Positions 48,066 to 57,573 of a DNA stretch of 64,000 nt are shown here, one piece after another. The DNA comes from Thermoguttaceae bacterium. GTDB lineage: Bacteria > Planctomycetota > Planctomycetia > Pirellulales > Thermoguttaceae. Below the pieces are notes generated by a model. That model ran no database searches and was not told the DNA's origin. It worked only from the letters and a program-made list of their open reading frames with translations. The stretch is from the NCBI GenBank assembly GCA_025060325.1, contig JANXBW010000019.1, positions 1-64,000 on the forward strand. The letters are read 5' to 3'. The first letter of the stretch is position 1. Each line of letters starts with the position of its first letter. A program made the translations under genes and the position numbers.

Positions 48066-49106
48066 ATGCGGCGCAGACTAATCCGTGGTGGCTTCACCCT
48101 AGTGGAACTTCTGGTCGTTATCGCCATTATCGGTATTTTGATTGCTTTGCTTTTGCCGGCCGTTCAGGCGGCAAGGGAGGCGGCAAGAAGGAGTCAATGC
48201 ATCAACAACCTTAAGCAGTTGGGGCTTGCCCTTCATAACTATCACGATGTCAACAATTCTTTCCCGCCGAGCGGCATCCTGGCAGGTGACCTTCGTATAC
48301 CTCCTTATCCAAGCACTGCTTCAGCTGTACCTTATCACCACACATGGCTCGTAATGATTCTTCCGTATATTGAGCAAGGGCCTCTTTACGACAGAATCGA
48401 CAAGAAAAATCGCATCTACAATGTTCCCTTGATTGGCTCGACCGAGTTGGCCATGAGCCAGCAAGTGAACGTGCTTTTGTGCCCCAGCAATCCGCGGCTT
48501 GACCTCGGCAAGACAAGGAACATGTCGTATACGAACTATGCAGCAAGTGAGGGATATCACTGGTGGACGACCGCGGTGATTAGCCCCGGTCAATTCCCGG
48601 AAGTCAGCGTCACGCGAACAACCGACTTCAGTGGGATCTTCACAATCTTGCAGACGCGTACCGTGGCCGATGTACTGGATGGCACTTCGAACACCGTGGC
48701 TGTGGCAGAGGTCAACAGCACGGGTTATAAGAACGGGCCGATTCGGACTTGCGGTACGGGAGTGCCGCGTCTGGATACCAGCGAACGGGTTGTTCGGGCG
48801 GCCTTTGTGTTTACGGGAACAAATGGTACCTGCTGTGAGAGCGGACTGTTCCGCAATCCGGATGGGTCCGGCCCGTCGAGCGCTGCGCGGTGGTTCCCCG
48901 CTGGTAGCCCGCATGTTTTCTCGCCCACCTTCCTGGCTGCTTGGGGACCGAATGCCGAATGGCCGGGCGCAAGTAGCTTGCATCCAGGCGGAATAAACGT
49001 CGGCTTGGCAGATGGCTCGGTGCGATTCGTCACCCAGACCATCTCCTACGACGTCTGGATCAAGATGAATGGCCTGTCCGACGGCCATACGTTCGACATG
49101 CCGTAG
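48066..49106 (+). CDS. DUF1559 pseudopilin-like protein
   Basis: A 346-aa protein typical of planctomycetes. The N-terminus is a type IV pilin-like prepilin signal (RGGFTLVELLVVIAIIGIL), with cleavage after G and the conserved glutamate at position 5 of the mature chain. A conserved ALLLPAVQAAREAARRSQC segment follows. The C-terminus carries the H-X9-DG signature, read as HPGGINVGLADGS. These proteins are thought to be exported and assembled or cleaved like pseudopilins. ATG 48066 is preceded by GAGGAGG at 48051-48057. A predicted 53-aa lipoprotein gene lies 173 bp downstream, an arrangement common in the phylum. Confidence 0.95.
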   Translation: MRRRLIRGGFTLVELLVVIAIIGILIALLLPAVQAAREAARRSQCINNLKQLGLALHNYHDVNNSFPPSGILAGDLRIPPYPSTASAVPYHHTWLVMILPYIEQGPLYDRIDKKNRIYNVPLIGSTELAMSQQVNVLLCPSNPRLDLGKTRNMSYTNYAASEGYHWWTTAVISPGQFPEVSVTRTTDFSGIFTILQTRTVADVLDGTSNTVAVAEVNSTGYKNGPIRTCGTGVPRLDTSERVVRAAFVFTGTNGTCCESGLFRNPDGSGPSSAARWFPAGSPHVFSPTFLAAWGPNAEWPGASSLHPGGINVGLADGSVRFVTQTISYDVWIKMNGLSDGHTFDMP

Positions 49107-49279
49107 AGATTCCCTTGGTGCTGGCGCGCCGTAAACAGTCCGTCTTTGTGCCGAGGCCGGGTGGTTGCATCGAGCTTCAATTCCTTTCGGCCGTTCGGCA
49201 GGGCGGCTCCTCAGACCCTGAGCGATAAACCTGCCTAGCCGTTTTTCGCTATGTCAAACGCAATTTCGGAGGGGATGTG

Positions 49280-49441
49280 ATGTACTGGCTTAGACTTGTG
49301 CTCTTACTGGTTGTGATCGGTGTGACAAGCGGATTGGTGACCGGCTGTGGAGGGAACCAAGCGTCGAAGCAGCCTGCGGCACAGTCGACAACTGATCCAG
49401 CGGAGCTGAGCAAAACGCTCCCGCCTCCGAGTAATCCGTAA
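49280..49441 (+). CDS. Small lipoprotein downstream of DUF1559 gene
   Basis: A 53-aa predicted lipoprotein with a hydrophobic signal (MYWLRLVLLLVVIGV) and a lipobox-like VTGC at residues 20-23, so C23 would be lipidated. The remainder is a short polar, proline-rich tail ending in LPPPSNP. The start is ATG 49280, with GGAGGGG at 49268-49274, five bases before it. It is too short for many gene finders, but tiny lipoproteins next to DUF1559 genes are common in planctomycetes. Function is unknown. Confidence 0.75.
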   Translation: MYWLRLVLLLVVIGVTSGLVTGCGGNQASKQPAAQSTTDPAELSKTLPPPSNP

Positions 49442-50179
49442 ACGTTTCGCTAACTTTTGCGCAAAGGCCGCGGCCGGAGTTGCTCGGACGGGGGATAGGT
49501 TTTCCGCGCAAGTCTTGCGCCGGCGGTATGGCCTACCCTGGCAGTAGCGGGAACGCGCTGTTTTGCGCCCGGAGAGGTCGTCCGACTGCCCTGCTATCTA
49601 GCGCCACGGCGGACCGACGGGCGAAGCGGACGTGCGGTATGCGCTCGGAGGATTCTTGACTTACCGGCAAGGCAGGACCACGATCGACGACAAGTTGGTC
49701 TGCGATCGAACCGCGTGTCCCAAGCCGTGGGTCGGCCTTTCAAAGTGAGCAGCCGGCTCAAAAACAACCGATTCCGCCCTTGATGCCCAAGTGTCGATCG
49801 CGAAAAATCGCCGCGGTGGGTCGCGCGGCGGACCGCGGGGAACGCGCCAATCCCCATCGGCCGCGGCAAGGGTGTGCTTTGCCCTTGCTCTTTAAGTAGC
49901 CGGCGGGGGAGCGGAACGGCAGGGCCCATATTCTAAATAGTTCCACTACGGCACCGGACCGCTAGGGGGCCTGCTGGTAGGACTCTTAGAAATCGGCGAG
50001 CCTTTTTATTTGGCGAGGGCAAGTTCAGGTCCTTACCTTAGCGTTCCCGTGTGGAGCTATTTAGTCGATTCCGCGATCCTCGAAAGGCCGAATGTTGGCG
50101 AAAAGGCATTCCCTTCCGTCAACAAAAGGCAGCTGTTAGCCGCTTGAGCTCCGTGTCCTGCCGGGCGTTTCCGGATGCT
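49442..50179. other. Gap between convergent lipoprotein and Tat-exported BNR genes
   Basis: 738 bp with no gene. Open frames on the minus strand between 49594 and 49946 are arginine-rich with no domain. No clear terminator was found. Confidence 0.4.
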
Positions 50180-51448
50180 TCAGATCTTCGGTTTCACAAA
50201 TAGCACGTCTGCCCGCTCGATCCACCCGCGGCGAAGCTCCAGCCGGTACCATCCCTCCTCATTTGGCGGATGGATCCTGACAACGGCTCGCTTTCCAAAT
50301 TCGACAAGGTCGTGCTCCGCCCAAGTCTCGCCGCCATCCAGAGAAATAATGATCCCGGCATGATAGGGGCAGGCAGGTCCCAGGTGCCCGGCCAAGATCA
50401 CCGGCCCGTTGATCACCATGCACCCACATTCGTAAACAGGGTTGTAATGCATGGTGTGACGCTCGGTGTGAGGCAAATCCTCAGGCCGACAGGAGAAAAG
50501 TCCTCGATCGTGGGGTAGCGGGCCATTGGCGTCGCTTATCCACCAAATCCGACCATCCACACAATTAATCCCACCCGACTTGTACCGCGTATTCTGAGAG
50601 GCCGACACTACTACCTTCCAATCCCACCGGTCGCCTGCCCAGTCGTACGCGCCCCGAAGCCAGTGACACTCAAACCAACCCGGCCGATTGAAGTCCCCGG
50701 TGCAACAATAAAAAGCATCTTCGGCTGGATTATAGGCCACGCTGTGGATGTGTCGACAAAGTACCGGGTTATCGGGATTACCTAGCGGCGTTCCCGTCGA
50801 GCCGCCGCCTTCCGAACCGTCATCGCAAAAATGGGGATTTCGCCCAAAGGAGTAGGCAAGCTTTACTGTCTGCCCGTTGTCAACAGAGTAGTAGATGTTG
50901 ATCGGTGATGCCCCACCAAGCACGTTGCAGTAGTTGCCCCACACGAGGATCTCCCGGTCCTTGAGCATCCACGAAGTGATGCCCGAGAGCGAATAAAAAT
51001 ACCATCCCGGTCGATCCGGATTCTTTGGTTCATGGGGCCGATAAACGGATCCATCCGGATTTAAGACGGGAACTTCTCGAATCGTTTTCAGCCGATCTGT
51101 GCTCAAAAACAACCGATTGCTCGTCGCAAATAAGACGTTCCCATTGGTAAAGATGTGACTAAAGGTGATTTTTTGAGCCTCCGGGAATTCCTTCTCCCAG
51201 GCCCATGTGCGGGCATTCTCATCAGAAAGATAGAGACGGTCCTTTCCGAACGCAAAAGCCCAGTTTCCTCGCTGCGAATCAATATAAAGCCCCTCCGGTT
51301 GCAGGCGATACCAGAAGTGCTCTGTGGACTTGGCTTCAGGCCAGGGAAACTTTTGGTGGGCTTTTGCTATGCCGGAAGGGACCATCGAACCAGCTAGAGC
51401 GATTCCTCCGGCCAGCAGGAATTGGCGACGCGACTGGCGGATTTGCAT
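50180..51448 (-). CDS. Tat-exported BNR/sialidase-like beta-propeller protein
   Basis: A 422-aa protein with a twin-arginine signal (SRRQFLLAGGIALAGS) for export in a folded form. The mature chain has several Asp-box-like segments (for example LYLSDENARTW, YYSVDNGQT and ISLDGGETW), which suggest a sialidase/BNR beta-propeller. Cysteines are frequent in the central part (HFCDDGSEG, FYCCTGDF, YECGCMV), so disulfides are possible. No catalytic set for a sialidase is seen, so it may bind rather than cleave. It stands alone on this strand. The start at 51448 encodes M-Q-I-R-Q, just before the Tat motif. Confidence 0.75.
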   Translation of the reverse strand: MQIRQSRRQFLLAGGIALAGSMVPSGIAKAHQKFPWPEAKSTEHFWYRLQPEGLYIDSQRGNWAFAFGKDRLYLSDENARTWAWEKEFPEAQKITFSHIFTNGNVLFATSNRLFLSTDRLKTIREVPVLNPDGSVYRPHEPKNPDRPGWYFYSLSGITSWMLKDREILVWGNYCNVLGGASPINIYYSVDNGQTVKLAYSFGRNPHFCDDGSEGGGSTGTPLGNPDNPVLCRHIHSVAYNPAEDAFYCCTGDFNRPGWFECHWLRGAYDWAGDRWDWKVVVSASQNTRYKSGGINCVDGRIWWISDANGPLPHDRGLFSCRPEDLPHTERHTMHYNPVYECGCMVINGPVILAGHLGPACPYHAGIIISLDGGETWAEHDLVEFGKRAVVRIHPPNEEGWYRLELRRGWIERADVLFVKPKI

Positions 51449-52087
51449 GACCTTGCCCTCCGTCTACTTCTAAACAGGGTGCGAAGGATCAGCTTTCGAG
51501 GAAAAACCTTCGCCAAGCGGTGGCCTCCTCGGGAGAGCATTAGAACACCGGGAGATAGCTTAGCCAATTCGGCGGAGGGACTGGCTCGGGAATATGCGAG
51601 AACCTGCGCCCTGTGAATTGGGCTGGAAGACGGCGCGGTTTTGGGCCTGCCGCGAAACTGCCGCTTAGGATCCAGACAGAGGAGCCTCTGCCCCGGGGGA
51701 AGGTCCATACTTCCCAACCTTTGGAAGCGGAACCAACCGCAAAGAAGGAGCTCCGCTTGATTGCTCACTTGGTGCCGGGGTTACGGGGTTCAAGTAGGCT
51801 CGCGAATCGGCGCAATTTTCCCTTGTTTTTTGCGTCTTGATAGTTGAACGAGGGTTGACGGGGGCCGGTATTAAGCCCAGCGGTAACGAAATCGAGCATC
51901 CCTCCTCAACCTGATGGTGAGGACGCTAGTTTTGCGTTTGATTAGCTCAGTGCTTTCTCCCAGAGCCGGGAGAGGCTTCGCCGGCCGAGGGGAGGGCAAG
52001 GCTGCAGTCAAGGTGAAACCGCTCGGCGAGCGGTAGACTTTCGGTGCTTTCTTGCCCGCGTGGGGGTTGTAACGGGAGGTTTCACGC
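51449..52087. other. Gap between divergent BNR-type and YbjN-like genes
   Basis: About 640 bp between divergent genes. Open frames have no domain, and no definite promoter was selected. Confidence 0.4.
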
Positions 52088-52720
52088 ATGGCCATTGATT
52101 TTCAGCAACTCCAGTCTCTCATGGCAAAAGCCGGCTTCAGTTCGTTTGCCGATCCGGAGAAACAGTTGTTAGTTTGCCTTTGCGTTGGTTGGACGGACGT
52201 ACTCACGTGTCTACTAATTCGGTTAGCGGAGGACGGTGAAGCTGTCGAATTTTGCGTCCCCAGGATTGCCTCCGTGCCTCCGGAGACGCCCCATCGGGAA
52301 AAAGTGTTCAAGGCGGTGCTTGAGCACAACCATCTGACAAAGATTGGGCGGGCCTGTTTTGATCCGTCTCAGAACGAAATTTATGTTGATTGGGTTCACG
52401 CCATCGAAGATGGCCATTTCACCGCGAAACAACTCCAGCGGTGTGTCATTATGCTTATTGACCTCGCCGGCCAAATATCTCGCCGAGTAAACCATATTTT
52501 GGCGACTGGGGAGGACCTTCCGCCGGAAAGGCTGGGAGTTAGGGGATTGCTTCGATCCCTCGCCGAGTTTGCCGCCAAGTCACCTCGGGTTCGGCCGGCC
52601 ATTCGCGAACTTCTTCGGGAGTTAGCGGAGGCTGAGGGAGGGCCCTCGGAGTACCGCGCGATCCTGGAGCGGTATCGGGAGTTGCTGCACTTGGACGATA
52701 CCGAGGAGGATGGCAAGTAA
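52088..52720 (+). CDS. YbjN-like domain protein, function unknown
   Basis: A 210-aa cytoplasmic protein. Residues about 45-150 resemble the YbjN / type III secretion chaperone-like fold, with VEFCVPRIASVP, HREKVFKAVLEHNHLTKIGR, EIYVDWVHAIEDGHFT and HILATGEDLPP as its clearest parts. The assignment is tentative. The C-terminal 55 residues are helical and acidic. ATG 52088 has GGGAGGT at 52074-52080. A decayed copy of the same gene lies about 780 bp downstream (53499-53830), showing a local duplication. YbjN-type proteins are often linked to regulation or chaperone roles, but the target is unknown here. Confidence 0.7.
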   Translation: MAIDFQQLQSLMAKAGFSSFADPEKQLLVCLCVGWTDVLTCLLIRLAEDGEAVEFCVPRIASVPPETPHREKVFKAVLEHNHLTKIGRACFDPSQNEIYVDWVHAIEDGHFTAKQLQRCVIMLIDLAGQISRRVNHILATGEDLPPERLGVRGLLRSLAEFAAKSPRVRPAIRELLRELAEAEGGPSEYRAILERYRELLHLDDTEEDGK

Positions 52721-53390
52721 CTTGGCCTGGCCGGCTGCGTCCGATAGCGCGCTCTACCTTGTAGCAGCTGTGTTTAAACTCTGCGGACGAAAAACATCCA
52801 CTCCAAGCAAAACTGCAGCTATGGGTCCTCCGCCGCGAGCTCCAGACAAGATTTGCAAGTTCCGCAAGTCCATCCCGAATTGAGGGAACCGTGTTGAGCC
52901 TAACGACTCCGGATCCGTCGCCGTTGGCACCTTGGCCGGGGATGTTGAAAACGGTCCCTTTTAGCGACTCGGCTCTTTTGCGGAACCCTCGAGCAGCTTA
53001 GATCACTTTGGGCCGTCTCGGCGTGACTGCAAAAGGAATTGCCGGCCCCCGCTGCGCGGATTCTTGGCCCGGTTGGGGCTGCCATCGTCTGGATGACGCC
53101 CTACCTGAATCGGCCTGCCTCAGCCAGTCAACAAGCACATCAGACAGATTGCAAAGAGGGGTTGCCCGTAGACATACAGTGGCGGAGCTTCGCCTCGACT
53201 CCGCTAACCGTATCGAGGAGCTGCGCCAAGTTTGGTTCATGTTTACCCCTGGGTAGTCGGTCGATCGCGCCCTCTGAACAAATGACGCCTGTGCCGGCGT
53301 TGGCTAAGAGCGCACCGCAGAGTTTAAGCGATTTCCCCAAATGAATCGTTTAATGTTTTGCGGTCAGGGTCGTCAATTGTGACATGAGGA
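52721..53390. other. Gap between YbjN-like gene and its pseudogene copy
   Basis: About 670 bp. No gene seen. At its right end a 9-bp direct repeat, ATTGTGACA, occurs at 53376-53384 and 53390-53398, overlapping the -35 box of the promoter candidate in front of the pseudogene. Confidence 0.4.
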
Positions 53391-53418
53391 TTGTGACAAG
53401 CCTATTGTGTTCTAATAT
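53391..53418 (+). promoter_or_regulatory. Promoter candidate with direct repeats before the pseudogene
   Basis: TTGTGA at 53391-53396 and TAATAT at 53413-53418 are 16 bp apart. The direct repeat ATTGTGACA at 53376-53384 and 53390-53398 overlaps the -35 element and could be a binding site. It is a candidate only. Confidence 0.35.
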
Positions 53419-53498
53419 CTTTACTCCCTCCAAAAAGGTCAGCACTACCGCTGTTAGCTAATTCCCACAAAAGGTTCCGGTGTGGAGGGCGCCATTAT

Positions 53499-53830
53499 GG
53501 GAGGGGAGGATGGGGTTACTGACAATTCAGTTGCCAAAAGATGGCAAAGCTATTTCCGCATGCTGAGAGTTGCCCCAATGGCCTTTGACGTGCCGCATCG
53601 GCGACGGATGTTCGAAGTTCTACTCGGGGACCACGACTTGCTGACTTTGGCCGGGCTTGCGTTGACCCGTGCGATGGCGAAGTGTACGTCGATTGGTGTC
53701 AGCTGATCGCACACGGTTATATCACGGAAAAGCAGCTCCACCACTCCTTCCCTCCCCTTCGATGCTGGCTACGGAGTTGCGCGGCCGGGTGCTTCAAATC
53801 TTAGCGACCGGCAAAGGCCTCCCCCTATGA
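53499..53830 (+). pseudogene. Frameshifted copy of the YbjN-like gene
   Basis: Three reading frames in turn match consecutive parts of the 210-aa protein encoded at 52088. Frame one (to about 53660) gives HRRRMFEVLLGDHDLLTLAGLA, matching HREKVFKAVLEHNHLTKIGRA. Frame two (from 53664) gives DPCDGEVYVDWCQLIAHGYI followed by TEKQL, matching FDPSQNEIYVDWVHAIEDGH with FTAKQL. Frame three (53762-53830) gives MLATELRGRVLQILATGKGLPL, ending in TGA, matching MLIDLAGQISRRVNHILATGEDLP. Each frame change fits loss of a single base, the second in a C/T-rich stretch. The N-terminal and C-terminal parts of the parent are missing, so no full protein can be made. Confidence 0.8.
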
Positions 53831-54522
53831 GGGAAAGGGAATTCCGGGAGTTTTGAGCCCTCCCGCAGCACCTTGCTGACCTGCCTAGCCCGCGACCGGT
53901 TACGAAACAATCGCGCAGAAAAGGTGAGTCCGTTTGAAGCCTTTTCCCTGAGTCCTCCGGGTTTGTCGACTGGTCCTCCGCAATTTCTCCCGGCATTTGC
54001 CAACCCCGTCGGGGATGGTCTGGTAGTGGTCGCCGCATTTAAATCCCGGGCGTCTTTGCCAGTATCGACGCTGATACCTGTACGGCTGGATAGATGGTCC
54101 GTCTCCGTCTCTGCCTCGGAAGGCCGGGCGGAATTCGCCCCCAAGGCTCTCGTTGACGAGTCCTCGGAACTGCCCCGGGAACATGCGCTTTTCCTTTATA
54201 TTGATTACCTCCTAAGTGCGCCCGTCCCTTGCCTATTCCCAACCTCCGCACCCTTGGGGCCCGCCAGGTGGTAGTAAGGATTCCTAGTCCTTTGCTAAAA
54301 TGTTGGCTCGGCTTTATTCAGAGCGTTCTCAGAGAGATCGGGGCGCGGCGGATCTTTAGTCTGGCCGATTGCAAATCGGGGATAAGCCTTGGCTTGTTGA
54401 TGGCCTCTCGGCCCCACCGATCTAAATGACGGTGCTAATCCCGAAGATGGTGAGCCAACGTTACTGGGCGAGGGTCGGCAAAAGTTTTCTCAAGAGACAC
54501 AGGACCAACACGGAGAGCTGCC
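53831..54522. other. Gap between the pseudogene and the FGGY kinase gene
   Basis: About 690 bp. Open frames here have no domain and may be further decay of the pseudogene region. No RNA or terminator was recognised. Confidence 0.4.
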
Positions 54523-56100
54523 ATGGCTGACAGACCACGCTTCGTTCCCGCGGAGAGCGTCATTACCGGATGGGACTTCAGCACTGGTGCAGTCAAGTGC
54601 TTAGCTTTTGACCTGTCCGGCCAGGTGCTAGCGGAAGTTCGCCTGCCTACCGATTTGTGGAAGGGAGAACCTTACGATGAACGCATCTCGGAACTGAACC
54701 TGATGCAGCTTGAAGGTCAGGCCCGGGCGAGTGTCCGGGGCATTGTTGCGGCCCTTCGGGAAATCGGCCGGCTCAAAGATTGGATTGCGGGGGGGATTTC
54801 GGCAACACACCATACGGCGGGACGCATCGACAAAAACCGGATCCAGATCCGCCGTGCCATTTGCTGGAATGACCAAACGCTCGCCGACTATCGCCGAAAA
54901 GGGGAAGCCCGGTTGGGTGGGCCGGCGCGGGTTCGCGAATTGATCGGCGGACCTTGGGCTGACCGGTATTCGCTAAGCCACCTGGTGAAGGACGAAGATC
55001 CCGGCTACTTGTCCCGCGAAGGATGGCGACGCACGTGGCGGATCCTGCCCCACGGTCCTTTGGCTGCCGGATTCCTCACGGGGAATTTCGATGTGATCAG
55101 TGTCTCCTCGGCGGCTTCCACAGGCATGATGGACCTTCGCACATGCCAGTGGCGCCGGGAGATGTTGGGCGCCCTTGAGTCGGAGGAATACCGCGAACTT
55201 GCTTGGCGGCAGCTCCCGCGGATTGTAGACATGTACGAACCTGTCGGCCGACTGGCGGCTCACGTGTGTGCCGAGGTTGGGCTTGTGGCCGAGGAAGCGC
55301 CGTGGATCTTTCCCACCTCTGATGACCAGCAGGCGGGACTGGTGGGCGGGGGAGCTGTGGATGCCGGTCAGGTCGCCGTTATTCTCGGCAATTCTGCCGT
55401 GGTCAATTCGTCATCGGCTGAACTGCCCCAAACCGACGAGCTTGACGTGATGCGGCTCAACTGGGGCCCCTACTTGTGGATGCGCTGCTACAACAATGGG
55501 GCACAATTCCTGGACTGGGTGGTGGGGGAAAACCCGGATTGGGCCAAGCTGCAGGCAGAAGCTCGGCAGCTTCCTCCGGGAAGCGGTGACGTGCAGGTGA
55601 TGCCGTTTATCATGCCGGAGCCCTCGCTTGGCATTCGGGGCAATGTCCAACCCAAGTGGTATCCGGTCCGGCCGGAATCGCCCGGCGCGCAATTCCGCGC
55701 CGCGCTGGAGGCTATCGCCTATCTCATCAAGCTGGGGATCGAAGCTCATCAACGTGCCGGCCAAAAGATTACGCAAATGACCGTCTCTGGCGGCATTGCC
55801 CGAAGCGATTTGATGTGCGAAATCCTTGCCAGCGTCCTTAATCACCGGCTTGAGCGCCTGGTGTCGGCGGAAGGCCCTGCTTTGGGTGCGGCTGTCACCG
55901 CTTTGGCCGGAGTGGAGACGCTCCTCCGGCGTCAACACGGTGTTAACGAGCCCTTCCGCGTGGCTGATGCAGTAGCCACCATGGTACGTTACGCGGCACC
56001 GGTTGAACCGCGACCGGATTGGGTGCAAGCCTATCAGGCGGAAATGGAAAAATTCCGCAGGCGGTTGGAGGAATATCGGGCCACACTGAGCGGAGCGTAA
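54523..56100 (+). CDS. FGGY family carbohydrate kinase
   Basis: A 525-aa sugar kinase of the FGGY family, which phosphorylates pentoses, pentuloses or similar sugars with ATP. The phosphate-1 region is ITGWDFSTGAVKCLAFD at about residues 14-30, the N-terminal substrate region is GISATHHTAGRID, and the C-terminal domain has VSGGIARSDLMCEILASVL near residue 425 and GPALGAAVTAL. The DDQQAGLVGGG segment (about residue 268) contains the catalytic-type aspartates. Substrate cannot be given; xylulokinase is the usual comparison. ATG 54523 has GGAG at 54512-54515. It is alone on this strand, with no transporter or isomerase next to it. Confidence 0.88.
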   Translation: MADRPRFVPAESVITGWDFSTGAVKCLAFDLSGQVLAEVRLPTDLWKGEPYDERISELNLMQLEGQARASVRGIVAALREIGRLKDWIAGGISATHHTAGRIDKNRIQIRRAICWNDQTLADYRRKGEARLGGPARVRELIGGPWADRYSLSHLVKDEDPGYLSREGWRRTWRILPHGPLAAGFLTGNFDVISVSSAASTGMMDLRTCQWRREMLGALESEEYRELAWRQLPRIVDMYEPVGRLAAHVCAEVGLVAEEAPWIFPTSDDQQAGLVGGGAVDAGQVAVILGNSAVVNSSSAELPQTDELDVMRLNWGPYLWMRCYNNGAQFLDWVVGENPDWAKLQAEARQLPPGSGDVQVMPFIMPEPSLGIRGNVQPKWYPVRPESPGAQFRAALEAIAYLIKLGIEAHQRAGQKITQMTVSGGIARSDLMCEILASVLNHRLERLVSAEGPALGAAVTALAGVETLLRRQHGVNEPFRVADAVATMVRYAAPVEPRPDWVQAYQAEMEKFRRRLEEYRATLSGA

Positions 56101-56292
56101 CGGAGCGAATCCGAATGCCACCAACCATTCGTTCAGCCGAGCCGAGGGCGGCGCTCTCCATCGCAGGGGAAGGTAGCCCGGCAACTCACCGGCGGGTGTT
56201 TTTGCCGGCTTGTAAAGTCACACGCGCGGCCGTTCGGGGGAGCAAAGCGGCTGTGGTTCCCCACCCCACCCGGAGCACTTACAGGCGGCTTA

Positions 56293-57426
56293 TCATCGCG
56301 GTATGGGGACAGGCTGTATGGAAGCTTGGGGCAGAGGCATGGCCGGCGTAGTTTGCGCCGCTATACCCTGGCCCCAGGAAGTCTGTCCAGAAGGAGGTGC
56401 CGCCCCAGGCTGGACACTTCCCCAAACATACCGGGGGACCATCGGGCGGCTGCGGGTAAATCCCTGTCGCCAAGCGTTAGGCGGGGTGTTTGTGGACGTC
56501 GGGGCCTGGAAAGCTGCTGGAGGCTGGCTTGGCATATGTAAACTTGTCGGCTGGACGGATGACTGCGCAGCCGTTTGCGGGGAGCCCCCGATCGGTTGGC
56601 CAAAGACGGCCGGGGAGGCAGTTGACAAAGGAGCTTGGATCGGGGGCATCGCCGTTCCGCCTTGGGGAATAAGTGCCGGTGCTGGCATTTCGCCACCGTT
56701 TTGGGAGAGACCCGGCGCCGGCTGCGCGACATTGCCACCCGCGGCATGACCGGGACTAGGTTCGCCCCCTGCGGCCGAATTAGAGGTTGATACCGGCGGG
56801 CTGATCGGCTTGCCGGCCGTCGCCCTTACAGGTGCAGGTACCGTCCACACTTGGGCTTGTGTACCGCTTTTTGTTTCCCTGGAGGCAAGCTGGGGCTGAT
56901 CTCCCTCTTTACGTGGCCCCGGAAGCATCATTTTCGATTGCTGGCTAACTACTGTCTTGCCACCCCGTGCCGTGAAGCAAACAATCAGGCTTACCGTCCG
57001 TTGTGCGCCCCCAGCCTCGTCCCAGGGAATCCACACGCTGTACGAATGTCCTAAACGGGATTCGCTGTAGCACCGTGCCAAGTCTTCTGGCGAAAAAACG
57101 TATCGCCGATCCGGAACAATTTTTTCCTGTTGAGAGTTCGTTTCCTCAAAGGCGTAGACGACTAGAGTTCCGTCCACTTTGATGGGCTTATCGCGGCCGT
57201 CTTGGAAGAACATAATTCGGCCACCAAACCCCCGCGTAGGGGGCTGCCCCGGTGTGTGGGCGACTGCATACGTCCACACGGCGACAATCGTATCCGGGAT
57301 GCCATATTCCTTCCTTTCGTTTTTCCAAGGAAGGGGAATCGCAAGCTTTTCGGCTAGCGCCGCATCCGCACACAGTAGCCACACCGTGATCGGAAGGATA
57401 GTTGCAATCTGTCGCCAACTTCTCAT
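56293..57426 (-). CDS. Secreted proline-rich protein, function unknown
   Basis: A 377-aa predicted exported protein. It has a signal peptide (about residues 1-25, ending near DAALA), a first domain of about 145 residues (PLPWKNERKEYGIPDTIVAVW through VSLIVCFTARGGK) and a second half of low complexity, very rich in P, A, G, Q and S (for example PPVSTSNSAAGGEPSPG). I do not recognise a named family for the first domain. It lies 147 bp downstream of the secretin on the same strand, so an operon and a link to the secretin are likely; the disordered tail could be periplasmic or a surface spacer. Confidence 0.7.
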   Translation of the reverse strand: MRSWRQIATILPITVWLLCADAALAEKLAIPLPWKNERKEYGIPDTIVAVWTYAVAHTPGQPPTRGFGGRIMFFQDGRDKPIKVDGTLVVYAFEETNSQQEKIVPDRRYVFSPEDLARCYSESRLGHSYSVWIPWDEAGGAQRTVSLIVCFTARGGKTVVSQQSKMMLPGPRKEGDQPQLASRETKSGTQAQVWTVPAPVRATAGKPISPPVSTSNSAAGGEPSPGHAAGGNVAQPAPGLSQNGGEMPAPALIPQGGTAMPPIQAPLSTASPAVFGQPIGGSPQTAAQSSVQPTSLHMPSQPPAAFQAPTSTNTPPNAWRQGFTRSRPMVPRYVWGSVQPGAAPPSGQTSWGQGIAAQTTPAMPLPQASIQPVPIPR

Positions 57427-57573
57427 GGCCGCACGACCTCAGGCTGAAACGTTCGCCGAAAAGAGATTGGTATACGTATGTTGCCAATAAAGCTTCCAGG
57501 TGACTAGTTATCGATCCGAGCTTACTCCCTAGAACTGTTCCCGCGGGATTTTGCCTCCTTGCGGACACTTTCT

